From contig NZ_CP162005.1 of NCBI RefSeq assembly GCF_040822065.1, positions 1,860,001 to 1,924,000 of the forward strand: a stretch of 64,000 nt of DNA, read 5' to 3'. Of the stretch, positions 52,775 through 60,657 are shown piece by piece. The notes beneath the pieces are model-generated. The model ran no database searches and was not told where the DNA came from. It saw only the letters and a list, made by a program, of their open reading frames with translations. Every line of letters begins with the position of its first letter. Within the stretch, counting starts at the first letter, position 1. This stretch comes from Pedobacter sp. WC2423 (GTDB lineage Bacteria; Bacteroidota; Bacteroidia; Sphingobacteriales; Sphingobacteriaceae). The position numbers and the translations under genes were made by a program.

Positions 52775-53246
52775 TAAAATATTTGAAGTTGATTTTAATA
52801 GACTGATCTCTCTGAATTTGCCTGTTGATCTCAGACAGCTGAAATGGTTGACCTGGTTGCAATGCCTTGTCAGTCCCGTAAAAATGATTGACAGTAAATT
52901 TAAAGCCTTTCGATCTGCGAATCTTTACACGCTGGCACACAATGGACAGGTTTGTTTTCTCAGGAAGGTATTAAATGATTCTTTCGACCCCGGATTACGA
53001 AGGATATATATAGCAGAGGGTAGTAAGTACGATCGGAATTATATCTACACCAATGCAGAGAAGCAACCCAAATACTTAGGTAAAATGTATTTGAGGCAAG
53101 CTTCAGATTACGCAGATTCAGGCGTTGATTTCAGGGTGATCATCCCTATAGGCTTTAACCTTAATGCTGTCATCCACCAGATGAAAGCGGCAATTGATTT
53201 TTATAAACTGGCAAGTAAACGCTATAAAATAGAATACGATGAATAA
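52767..53246 (+). CDS. tail protein I-like, Mu gp48-like
   Basis: 159 residues following the baseplate J gene and preceding the fibre, the usual place of gp48/tail protein I. Early WLTWLQCLVSPVKMIDSKFKAF and the late basic helix are its main features. Assignment is largely by gene order. Confidence 0.55.
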   Translation: MLDKIFEVDFNRLISLNLPVDLRQLKWLTWLQCLVSPVKMIDSKFKAFRSANLYTLAHNGQVCFLRKVLNDSFDPGLRRIYIAEGSKYDRNYIYTNAEKQPKYLGKMYLRQASDYADSGVDFRVIIPIGFNLNAVIHQMKAAIDFYKLASKRYKIEYDE

Positions 53247-54069
53247 AGTAATATTTCAGCAAACAGGAGGTTTCCCACTCGAAACGGATACTTTAAACTT
53301 TGTTCAGGAAAGTTATCGGGCATTACAATCTCTTGCTGCAATAGCTGGTGATAACTTCATTTTATCGGGTGTGGTCGTCAATGGGGCTAATGTGACCGAT
53401 GGATTTGTTGTCATCAATGGTGAAGTATTGCCTTTTAAAGGTGGAGGATTGCAAACTAAGGTCGTAATTGTTGAAGAGGTTGTAAATAGATCTTTTGAAA
53501 ACGGATCTGAAAAACAAGTTTTTGTAACGCGTTATGCTGTATTTGGTACAGGCTCAAATTTTACACTCTTTAGTGACCTGTTACGAATCAAGGATTTAAA
53601 AACATTCCGAAATCTTCCAAGTCAGGCAAGCAGCGCGATTGATAGCGATTCCGAAAGCACGCTCGCAACCTCTAAAGCAATTAAGGTGTTGAATGATAAA
53701 ATTAACGCTTTAATCCAACCGGGGATGGTATTGATGTGGAAAGGACTGCTTGAAGATATTCCTGATGGTTATGAGCTGTGCGAAGAGTTAAGAGATCGGT
53801 TTGTTCTTGGTGCGGGGTTGACTTATGCTCTGGGTGATCAAGGAGGTGAAAATAAACATACTCTAACAATTGAAGAGATGCCAAGCCATACCCATCCTAC
53901 CAGTACCAATCCAACTTCAGCAGGTGTTCACTGGCCTTTTAAGCAAGGAGAAGGCTATGCAACAAGTAACGAGGAAAGCGGAGCGGTCGGCGGGGGGCAA
54001 GCTCACAATAATATGCCTCTTTACTATTCGCTCTTTTACATCATAAGAAAACAATTATGGCAAGTTTAA
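53239..54069 (+). CDS. tail fibre protein with phage tail-collar domain
   Basis: 276 residues. The C-terminal 95 residues match the tail-collar fold: PGMVLMWKGLLEDIPDGYELCE, LGAGLTYALGDQGGENKHTLTIEEMPSHTH and a late AHNNMPLYYSLFYIIR. The collar domain carries a His-rich segment that often binds metal ions. It is a likely receptor-contacting fibre. It overlaps the gp48-like gene by 8 nt. Confidence 0.85.
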   Translation: MNKVIFQQTGGFPLETDTLNFVQESYRALQSLAAIAGDNFILSGVVVNGANVTDGFVVINGEVLPFKGGGLQTKVVIVEEVVNRSFENGSEKQVFVTRYAVFGTGSNFTLFSDLLRIKDLKTFRNLPSQASSAIDSDSESTLATSKAIKVLNDKINALIQPGMVLMWKGLLEDIPDGYELCEELRDRFVLGAGLTYALGDQGGENKHTLTIEEMPSHTHPTSTNPTSAGVHWPFKQGEGYATSNEESGAVGGGQAHNNMPLYYSLFYIIRKQLWQV

Positions 54070-54527
54070 ATACGATAAAAAACTGGTTTAAAACTGGTTT
54101 AAAGCCTACTCAATTACAATTTTGGAGTACGTGGGAAAGTTTCTGGCATAAAGAGGAAAAGATACCTATTAATGCAATTGAAAGTCTTGATGAAAGGTTT
54201 AATGAAAAGGCTGATGCTGATGCTTTGACCAGCCATATGAACGATTTGAACGCTCACGGAATTGGTAACCTATCCTTTGCATCAAAAAGCAATATAAATA
54301 CACCTGAAGGTGATTTTATCATTAATTGGCAGACAGCTATTGTGCCAAATGATACTAAAACTTTCGCTCAAAAGCACGGCAATGTAAGTATAGTTTATCA
54401 AGGCTTATGGATTGATGGTGCAAATAGATCATCTTATTTTCCTGCAATGAGCATTACTTTTTCTGCTGGCAAAATTCAACAAGTAAAGTTCACCGGTGTC
54501 ATGCCTGGCATCCTAACAATTATATAA
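54057..54527 (+). CDS. fibre-region protein of unknown function
   Basis: 156 residues overlapping the tail-collar gene by 13 nt. An amphipathic N-half (LNTIKNWFKTGLKPTQLQFWSTW) and a beta-rich end. The first part contains two near-identical 12-nt units (54080-54105). It could be a fibre chaperone or a second fibre; no family recognised. Confidence 0.5.
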   Translation: MASLNTIKNWFKTGLKPTQLQFWSTWESFWHKEEKIPINAIESLDERFNEKADADALTSHMNDLNAHGIGNLSFASKSNINTPEGDFIINWQTAIVPNDTKTFAQKHGNVSIVYQGLWIDGANRSSYFPAMSITFSAGKIQQVKFTGVMPGILTII

Positions 54528-54529
54528 TT

Positions 54530-55726
54530 ATGAAAAGAACAATAGTGTTATCAATTCTCTCATGTGCAATATCTACTGTATTTGCGCAGACTCAACCGGC
54601 ACTGCCATTTGGTAGCATTCCGTATTCTAATCAACAATGGTTAAGCCCTGATGGTTCTGTTTGGACAGGGACACCAGGTCGTCAATACCGGAACCTTGGA
54701 ACTAAGGCTAAAATGGATAGTTTGCTAAACTTAAAGGCTATAGATGCAAATGTCGTTCACAACACCGGATCAGAAGTTATAAATGGTAGAAAGGAATTTA
54801 TGTCCCCTTCATCAGTTGGCGGTGTTTTTAACGATAGGCCGAATGTAGATGATCCACCGCATGCTTTTAATATTGTCAATGATGCTGGAAATAATTTCTC
54901 ATATCTATTTCAGGGTACAGCATATTCCAATAGTACCGGGCTTGCAAATTTTCACATTAGAAAAGCAAGGGGCACATTTGCAAACCCGTTGGCAGTTTTA
55001 AACGGTGATGTATTGGCCTCATTTGGTTTTCGTGGTTTTGATGGTGTTAATTTCGCTGCATCATCAGTAGCTATACAGGCTATTGCCCGTCAAAATTTCA
55101 CATCAACTGCTAATGGTACATCTTTGCTATTTCAGACAACACCCCTGGGTAATTATCTTGCTCATAGAGTGGATGCTTTAGAACTACTCCCTAATGGTGA
55201 TGCAAAATTTTATAACATGATAACCGCGGGTGGTATTGGGAATAACGCAATTAGGATGATAGGTACAGCACCATTTATGTCATGGTACGATATAACAAAT
55301 ACAACCCGTTGGGGTTACATGGCGCACAATGGTTCGGCTTTAGTTATAAGTAATGATCTGGGAGGCGGTGTTGCAATAAATAATCCTTTGACTATAACCG
55401 GAAAGATCACTTTTTCGGGTGCGCCTACGAATCCTAATGATGGTGCGAATAAAATTTATGTTGATAGTAAAGTTTTAACCGGTTCTAAAATATTAGATTT
55501 CGGTTCTATTTCCCCCGGAGGTGTAGCTGAATTAACTATTGATGTACCGGGAGCTATCCCGGGCGACGTTGCTGTATTTGGCGGTTCGGGGTTGCCTTTA
55601 CAATTCATATTTCAGTGTTATGTAAGTTCTTCAAATGTTGTCAAAATATCACTATTTAACACAAGCACAAATGGAACTTTTGATCCAAGCCCTACTTTAT
55701 TTAAAATAAAAGTATTCAAAGATTAA
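54530..55726 (+). CDS. fibre-like protein with N-terminal signal peptide
   Basis: 398 residues. The first 20 residues are a typical Sec signal ending FAQ, after which come beta-helix or trimer-like segments (Gly/Asn/Ser-rich, WGYMAHNGSALVISNDLGGGVAINNP, then PTNPNDGANKIYVDSKVL, a fibre hinge pattern). Structural phage proteins are normally not exported, so either the signal is used and the protein is a secreted or envelope-anchored product, or it is a transferred host-like module. It ends 1 nt into the next gene. Confidence 0.6.
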   Translation: MKRTIVLSILSCAISTVFAQTQPALPFGSIPYSNQQWLSPDGSVWTGTPGRQYRNLGTKAKMDSLLNLKAIDANVVHNTGSEVINGRKEFMSPSSVGGVFNDRPNVDDPPHAFNIVNDAGNNFSYLFQGTAYSNSTGLANFHIRKARGTFANPLAVLNGDVLASFGFRGFDGVNFAASSVAIQAIARQNFTSTANGTSLLFQTTPLGNYLAHRVDALELLPNGDAKFYNMITAGGIGNNAIRMIGTAPFMSWYDITNTTRWGYMAHNGSALVISNDLGGGVAINNPLTITGKITFSGAPTNPNDGANKIYVDSKVLTGSKILDFGSISPGGVAELTIDVPGAIPGDVAVFGGSGLPLQFIFQCYVSSSNVVKISLFNTSTNGTFDPSPTLFKIKVFKD

Positions 55727-56085
55727 TGGAAAAACTAATTCAATTACTACTAGGTGGTAACGACTGGCCGACATTTGTTGCTGCAATGATCTTCGCTTTA
55801 ATAGGTGCTATTATATCGCTCAGGGTTAAAGCTATCAAAAGGGATAAATTAAGCCCTGAGACGCCTTATAAATTCTCACTGACATTCTTAGTGTGGGATA
55901 ATATTTTAAAGCTTCTGGCAAGCGCATTACCTGTGTTTATTGGGATTCGCTTCTCATCTGCATTGTTCGGTCAAGAAATAACAATGTTGTCAGCTGTATT
56001 TATTGGATATGGTAGTGATCATGTAATCACTAAGCTGGAAGCATTACAGGCTTTGGCAAGGGATAAGGACAGTTTAATCAAATAA
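55726..56085 (+). CDS. putative holin
   Basis: 119 residues with two to three hydrophobic helices (FVAAMIFALIGAIISLRV, ILKLLASALPVFIGIRFSSALF, MLSAVFIGYGSDH), charged ends and a position directly before the endolysin. Holins permit endolysin to cross the inner membrane. The assignment is by topology and position. Confidence 0.6.
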   Translation: MEKLIQLLLGGNDWPTFVAAMIFALIGAIISLRVKAIKRDKLSPETPYKFSLTFLVWDNILKLLASALPVFIGIRFSSALFGQEITMLSAVFIGYGSDHVITKLEALQALARDKDSLIK

Positions 56086-56642
56086 TGATGGGAAAACTAT
56101 TTACAGGCATTGATGTCTGGCTGAATAACGCTGAATATCTGCCTAAAGAATTACAGGAGGCAATACGGCATAATGGATTATTGGAAACAAAGGGTGCCAA
56201 TAACAATGTTGATATCATGAAATGGGCTAAGCTACTTGGTGTTGATGGGTGGTATCCAGCAGATAAGGTGCCTTGGTGCGGGTTGTTTAAAGGGATTTGC
56301 GCTTACCGAAGCAATAAGCTTAAGTTACCTGCTCCTAAATTGTTATCGTCATTGTGGTGGAGAACGTGGGGCGTAAAAGTTGATATAAAAAACGCGATGG
56401 TAGGTGATACAGCAATTAAAGAGCGTGACGGAGGCGGGCACGTAACCTACATTATAGGCGAGAATGATAAGTATTTCCGCTGTTATGGTGGTAATCAATC
56501 TGATAGCGTATGTGCAACATGGATTCTTAAATCTGATATAACTGATGTAAGACGAGCGGTATTTGGCGTGCAGCCTTTAGGTGTTAAAAAGCATTATTAT
56601 AATAATTTAGATGGCTCTGCGCCAAAGACACGCGAAGATTAA
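56085..56642 (+). CDS. endolysin, TIGR02594/CHAP-like cysteine peptidase
   Basis: 185 residues. PWCGLFKGICAYR provides the candidate nucleophile Cys and GGGHVTYIIGEN the His, matching TIGR02594-type peptidoglycan hydrolases; the acid residue is probably the Asn/Asp after His. The early NVDIMKWAKLLGVDGWYPADKV fits too. It would cut peptide cross-links. It follows the holin by a 1-nt overlap and ends before a strong terminator. Confidence 0.78.
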   Translation: MMGKLFTGIDVWLNNAEYLPKELQEAIRHNGLLETKGANNNVDIMKWAKLLGVDGWYPADKVPWCGLFKGICAYRSNKLKLPAPKLLSSLWWRTWGVKVDIKNAMVGDTAIKERDGGGHVTYIIGENDKYFRCYGGNQSDSVCATWILKSDITDVRRAVFGVQPLGVKKHYYNNLDGSAPKTRED

Positions 56643-56646
56643 AAGT

Positions 56647-56680
56647 AAAAATCCCCTGGCCGAAAGATCAGGGGATTTTT
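56647..56680. terminator. strong terminator after the late operon
   Basis: AAAAATCCCCTG and CAGGGGATTTTT form a perfect 12-bp stem with a 10-nt loop and T/A runs on both sides. It separates the convergent endolysin and XRE regulator genes. Confidence 0.87.
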
Positions 56681-56685
56681 TTTGT

Positions 56686-56916
56686 TTATTCATCGAATCC
56701 GTCAAAAAGTTTACCCGGATGTATTTCTAAAGCTTTCGATAATCTTGTAATAACTGATATTCCAATATCTTTTTTCCCATTTTCATACTCGCTTATGCTG
56801 GAATGTTCAATTAAACTGATAGTAGCAAGTTTTCGCACAGACCAGCCCTTTTCATTTCTGTATTTGGTGATATTTCTTCCTACAGCTGATATTGCCTTTT
56901 CGTCCCTTTCTCGCAT
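56686..56916 (-). CDS. Cro/CI-type (XRE) regulator
   Basis: 76 residues with a full XRE helix-turn-helix (GRNITKYRNEKGWSVRKLATISLIEHSSISEYENGKKDIGI). It has no sensing domain. It stands at the far right of the phage, apart from the main repressor, with GTTTGGT-type sites in the shared promoter region. It may regulate the small right-end genes or act in immunity to other phages. Confidence 0.85.
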   Translation of the reverse strand: MRERDEKAISAVGRNITKYRNEKGWSVRKLATISLIEHSSISEYENGKKDIGISVITRLSKALEIHPGKLFDGFDE

Positions 56917-56975
56917 ATTACTATCGTATCTTTCTCTTAAAGGCTGCTAAAGAATGTATAATAATTTGGAAAAGT

Positions 56976-57028
56976 GTTTGGTATATACTAACCAATTGAA
57001 ATTAATTATTACTTTTATTCAACCAAAC
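56976..57028. promoter_or_regulatory. operator candidates for the XRE regulator
   Basis: GTTTGGT (56976-56982) and ACCAAAC (57022-57028) are exact inverse copies; AACCAA (56990-56995) lies between. They sit in the 120-nt space between the XRE gene and the divergent 88-residue gene. Confidence 0.45.
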
Positions 57029-57036
57029 GCATTATT

Positions 57037-57303
57037 ATGAAAAATAACCAAACAACTGTAAAGGAGCAGTCAGAAGTTCCCAAACCTTTTACAGATCCTG
57101 TATGGAGTTCGCTTTCAGACACTGAGCGTTCTTATATACGTCATCTAATAGATTATTATGAATCTAAAAGTAGTGATTCCACAAAGCTTAATATTGAACA
57201 ATTACAGGAATTCGAGCGGCCTTTACATATAGAAAAGCATATTGAGCTAACAGAAGAGCTGCTCGTAAAAATTGGAAAAGCGATTCAAAATTTAAAAATC
57301 TAA
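57037..57303 (+). CDS. phage accessory protein of unknown function
   Basis: 88 residues, acidic, helical (SYIRHLIDYYESKSSDSTKL, then VKIGKAIQNLKI). It diverges from the XRE gene and is probably controlled by it. No domain recognised. Confidence 0.55.
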   Translation: MKNNQTTVKEQSEVPKPFTDPVWSSLSDTERSYIRHLIDYYESKSSDSTKLNIEQLQEFERPLHIEKHIELTEELLVKIGKAIQNLKI

Positions 57304-57322
57304 TACAACACACCACAATGCG

Positions 57323-57355
57323 AAAGCCCCAATTCTATATTAGAATGGGGCTTTT
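57323..57355 (+). terminator. terminator after the 88-residue gene
   Basis: AAAGCCCCAATTCT and AGAATGGGGCTTT pair with one bulged base, followed by a T-rich run. Confidence 0.75.
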
Positions 57356-57385
57356 ATTGTTTAAACACAATAGCTAATTTTGTGC

Positions 57386-57592
57386 ATGGATAAATTCACA
57401 ACACAGATGAACGGTAAGGAAATAACTGTTTCACAAGTCAAAGGTCAACCTTATCTGTTCAACATATCAATTAATACGCGTTTTGCGGGGTATATAGACA
57501 CTACAGAGGCCGTGTCTATGTCTGAGAGTAGTAATGTGTCATCAGAAGAAGAAAATGCGCTGAGGGCTTTAATAAAAGAAGCCCTTCAATAA
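57386..57592 (+). CDS. phage accessory protein of unknown function
   Basis: 68 residues from the ATG at 57386; a TTG 6 nt earlier is possible. A -7-like box TAATTTTG (57375-57382) ends 3 nt before the ATG, so the mRNA may be leaderless. Beta strands early, acidic helix late. A weak hairpin (57578-57603) overlaps the stop. Confidence 0.5.
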   Translation: MDKFTTQMNGKEITVSQVKGQPYLFNISINTRFAGYIDTTEAVSMSESSNVSSEEENALRALIKEALQ

Positions 57593-57626
57593 TAAAGGGC
57601 TTCCATTGTAACAATATATCTGGTAA

Positions 57627-57914
57627 TTATAAAGGTCGTCTGTAAAATTTATTTAAATTGACCAAGTCGTCAAATTCTTTAGTGGTAATCGGATAAGATT
57701 CCTGCTTTTTAGGAGTAAGCTTGATCTTACAAGGTGCGTCACTGATTACTATATGTTCATACTCCAATGAAAAAAGCATGCGATTGTACCATATATCAAT
57801 GTCAACAAGGTTTCTTATAGGCCAAGGGCTGTTGTAACGTTTCACAATAAACGGTCTTGCGTATTGCTTACCATTTACCTTTCTTAATGCTTTATTGTTA
57901 AAGAATTTATGCAT
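57627..57914 (-). CDS. accessory protein at the phage right end
   Basis: 95 residues, basic, with no recognised domain. It is the last gene before the right end and points inward. Genes here in Mu-like phages often carry host-interaction functions. Confidence 0.5.
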   Translation of the reverse strand: MHKFFNNKALRKVNGKQYARPFIVKRYNSPWPIRNLVDIDIWYNRMLFSLEYEHIVISDAPCKIKLTPKKQESYPITTKEFDDLVNLNKFYRRPL

Positions 57915-58252
57915 AATAAGCCCCTTTATTTGTACTTAAAGATACGGAATAGTGTTCATGTTTACAAGTTTAAACGCGATTAAAACTACATTTAAATGAA
58001 GTTAAATAGGTGGGTTAAGGCGCCGAAAAATAACTAAAATTGGAAATTTGGTTTTGAAAAATTGGAAATTTGGTTTTGGCGATTATAAATGTTAAAATAT
58101 TTGATGTTAAGATCAAATATCTGTTGATTTGCATAATTTTTAATGAGTCTAAATAGAATACAGAAGGCCGTTAAAAGGATTAATCTTTCTTCAAAAAAAT
58201 AATAAATGATAATTTTTACGTCTGAAGCCGTATGTTTTGCTTATAAATTCTA
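57915..58252. other. right-end region and host promoter of the PepSY gene
   Basis: 338 nt without a gene. Up to about 58091 it is phage end DNA. The host part begins with TTAAA (58092-58096), then a palindrome ATATTTGAT-N6-ATCAAATAT (58097-58120), and a -7-like TATGTTTTG near 58231 before the PepSY gene. Confidence 0.45.
58036..58091. promoter_or_regulatory. right-end transposase-binding repeats
   Basis: A 21-nt sequence (core TTGGAAATTTGGTTTTG) is exactly repeated at 58036-58056 and 58058-58078, 22-bp period. Mu end sites R1 and R2 have the same spacing. The reverse complement of the core matches the left-end motif. A GCG then lies 13 nt from the proposed terminus, as at the left. Confidence 0.6.
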
Positions 58253-59401
58253 ATGACAAGGTTTCGCAAAATAATAGGCCAAATACATCTCTGGCTAGGT
58301 TTAATCACCGGATTGGTTGTATTAATAGTTAGCATTACCGGCTGTTTGTTTGTTTTCCAAAAAGAGATATCTGATCTCATCCATAAGGAAACATTCTTTG
58401 TAAAACCACCTTCTTCAGCGGTTACACTACCTTATAGTACACTTTTAAAGAAGGCTGAGCAGACGTTGGGTAAGGATCATCCGGTTAATTTCTCTACGAC
58501 TTATAAGGATAAAGAGCATGCATGGGAGTTCATGGCTTATAAGGCAGGTGACCCAAAAGCATTAACGTACTTTGGAACAATAGCGCACTATGAATCTGTT
58601 TTCATTAATCCGTATACAGGAGTAGTTACTGGATTACATAATTATAAATATGACTTCTTTAATATCGTAAAGTTCATTCACTGGAGCTTGTTATTAAATG
58701 ATACTTACGGACAAAACATTGTTGGTTATAGTACGCTGATATTTGTGTTCATCCTGATTACTGGTATGATCATGTGGTGGCCAAAAAAATGGAGTAAAAC
58801 CAATATTAATAAAAGTTTTAAGATCAAGTGGAAGGCCGGGTTTAAAAGAGTTGTTTATGACCTTCATAATGTTTCTGGATTTTATGTGATGCTGATTACA
58901 CTGGTATTAGCTTTAACGGGCATGGTATTCGCATTTAAGTGGTTTCAGACAACTGTTTATGTAGTTGCTTCCGGATCAATGACGCCTCCTGAAGTTAAGC
59001 AGGTAAAATCAAAACCTGCTCCGCCTGTATGGTATCCGGTAGATATTGCATTTAATAAGGCCAGGGCATTGTTACCTGCTTCAGACAGAATAAACGTCTC
59101 CCCTGCTGCTGGCGCTGATGGTGTAATTTACATTTATGGCATACAGGGTAAGGAAACGTATTATCATTCAGATGCTTTACAATTTGATCAGTATTCCGGG
59201 AAATTGCTGTACAGAAGGAATTATGAGGAGCAAAATGTGGGTGAAAAGCTAATCGGTATGAATTACGATATTCATGTAGGAGCTATATTAGGCTTACCTG
59301 GAAAAATTATAGCTTTTATTGCCAGTTTAGTTGCAGCGAGCTTACCTGTAACCGGGTTTATGATCTGGTTAAACAGGGGAAAGAAAAAAAAGAAAAAATA
59401 G
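58253..59401 (+). CDS. PepSY-associated membrane protein
   Basis: 382 residues with about four membrane helices (14-36, 160-180, 210-230, 350-370) and a large periplasmic domain. It starts RFRKIIGQIHLWLGLITGLVVLIVSITG, characteristic of the PiuB/PepSY_TM family, with conserved His in HLWLGL and HWSLLLN. Members are often near siderophore receptors and are thought to reduce iron-siderophore or affect iron uptake. No receptor is beside it. The C-terminus is a run of Lys. Its promoter region is where the prophage inserted. Confidence 0.85.
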   Translation: MTRFRKIIGQIHLWLGLITGLVVLIVSITGCLFVFQKEISDLIHKETFFVKPPSSAVTLPYSTLLKKAEQTLGKDHPVNFSTTYKDKEHAWEFMAYKAGDPKALTYFGTIAHYESVFINPYTGVVTGLHNYKYDFFNIVKFIHWSLLLNDTYGQNIVGYSTLIFVFILITGMIMWWPKKWSKTNINKSFKIKWKAGFKRVVYDLHNVSGFYVMLITLVLALTGMVFAFKWFQTTVYVVASGSMTPPEVKQVKSKPAPPVWYPVDIAFNKARALLPASDRINVSPAAGADGVIYIYGIQGKETYYHSDALQFDQYSGKLLYRRNYEEQNVGEKLIGMNYDIHVGAILGLPGKIIAFIASLVAASLPVTGFMIWLNRGKKKKKK

Positions 59402-59453
59402 ATTTGGTTTTGAAATATTGTTTTCTATCTTTGCAGCCCCGCAAGGGAGAAAC

Positions 59454-59527
59454 GGACCGGTAGTTCAGCTGGTTAGAATGCCGCCCTGTCACGGCGGAGG
59501 TCGCGGGTTCGAGTCCCGTCCGGTCCG
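59454..59527 (+). tRNA. tRNA-Asp (GTC)
   Basis: Folds as a full cloverleaf: acceptor GGACCGG/CCGGTCC with discriminator G, anticodon loop CTGTCAC with GTC at 59478-59480, T-loop TTCGAGT with a G-T wobble in its stem. CCA is not encoded. Discriminator G and anticodon both agree with aspartate. The phage does not use this tRNA as its attachment site. Confidence 0.97.
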
Positions 59528-59841
59528 CAAGATGTAAATCTTGAAAACATTAAAAAGCCTTTAATCTTGCGATTAAAGGCTTTTTTGATTTAACAGACCC
59601 TCCGAAATATTCAATTTTTCTCATACTACCCTGATTAATTTCATGCAAGTGATCTGGTAAGTAAATCTGGAAATTGAAATGACTCCCCAAATCACATATA
59701 AAACACTTATAAACAGATTATTACACGATATATTTTAAATTACAAAAACAAGATGAAGGAGGGAAACCAGATTTATCTGACTACATAGAAGTGATGTTAG
59801 ATACAGATTTAGCAACTCTTTATTATTGTTTGAACGCAGTG
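59528..59841. other. intergenic DNA after the tRNA
   Basis: Apart from the terminator, no gene of convincing length or repeat is seen; only very short ORFs occur. It is AT-rich and converges on the DUF4254 gene. Confidence 0.4.
59552..59586 (+). terminator. terminator after tRNA-Asp
   Basis: AAAAAGCCTTTAATC pairs perfectly with GATTAAAGGCTTTTT (15 bp) around TTGC, followed by T residues. Confidence 0.9.
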
Positions 59842-60498
59842 TTAAGAGTTCACTTTTGAATTATAAAGTACGGGATTAAGATTAGGATCATTGTACATTT
59901 TTATCTGCCTGTATACTTTCATTCGTTTTGCACCTATTGTTATATCGTGATGGAGCTCATTAATACTCTTGCAAAGATCTACCCGTTGTTCCAATAAAGT
60001 CTCCAGTTTAAGTGAACATGCTGCAGCATGTTCAGCAGACGTATCATTTCTGTCTAGCTCAGCCTGCATATGATATATTTTCAGCGCAAGTATCGAGAGG
60101 CGATCCAATGCCCAGGCCGGACTTTCTGTATTTATCTTTGCGTTTTCCAGAGGTTTAACCTTGCTGTATTGACGAAGAAAATAATCATCTATTACTTCTA
60201 CGATATTAGTTCTGTCCTGGTTAGACTTATCAATTCTGCGCTTTATAAGCAGACATTGTTGAGGATCAAGATCAATCCTCCTGATTTCATCTTCCAAATG
60301 CCATTGTATAGTATCTATCCAGCATTTAGAATACAATAAGGCAGAAACAGATTCCGGATGAAAGACATTTTTAATTAAGGAATTGGGATCATCCTTGATA
60401 TGATAATCCGCTATTGTCCGGATATATACTGTATTCGCCAAAGTGCCTATTTGATTTTCCTGTTGATCGAAATCAATGGCGCAATTAATAAATTCCAT
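59842..60498 (-). CDS. DUF4254 family protein
   Basis: 218 residues, all helical. The DUF4254 pattern W-H-x-E-D-x-x-R ... D-P ... K-R-x-I-D-x-x-N-Q-x-R appears as IQWHLEDEIRRIDLDPQQC and KRRIDKSNQDR. This family is commonly found beside GT9 glycosyltransferases in Bacteroidetes, as here. The function is unknown; it may assist cell-surface glycan synthesis. Confidence 0.85.
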   Translation of the reverse strand: MEFINCAIDFDQQENQIGTLANTVYIRTIADYHIKDDPNSLIKNVFHPESVSALLYSKCWIDTIQWHLEDEIRRIDLDPQQCLLIKRRIDKSNQDRTNIVEVIDDYFLRQYSKVKPLENAKINTESPAWALDRLSILALKIYHMQAELDRNDTSAEHAAACSLKLETLLEQRVDLCKSINELHHDITIGAKRMKVYRQIKMYNDPNLNPVLYNSKVNS

Positions 60499-60657
60499 AA
60501 TGTTAATCAGTTAAAAAGTAAAAACTTAAGTAAATAAAAAGATGCTTGTAAATAGCCACAACGCAAAGAATATGCGCTTACCAATTCAAAATAGTCGGAT
60601 TAAAAACCAAATTTTCTAAGGAAAAACGGTTCTGTATTAGGAGCAGGTTTCAAAGAT

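Larger units (their letters stand above)
23111..58091. mobile_element. Mu-like transposable prophage, about 35 kb
   Basis: The gene set is Mu-like: repressor, Ner-type protein, MuA and MuB homologues, DUF3164, GemA-like, gp27/28/29/F/36/G-type head genes, ClpP-like protease, contractile sheath and Mu-type baseplate. The ends are proposed from inverted transposase-site-like motifs (three at the left, two at the right), an equal 13-nt distance to a CGC in both ends, and TTAAA flanking both sides. The terminal TG/CA of Mu is not seen, so the exact ends may be off by some tens of bases; the limits 22804 and 58252 are firm. Confidence 0.7.

Noticed and set aside
59454..59527. tRNA-Asp as the prophage attachment site
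   Set aside because: The phage has Mu-type transposition genes, its right end is over 1.3 kb away and no tRNA fragment is duplicated at the left end.
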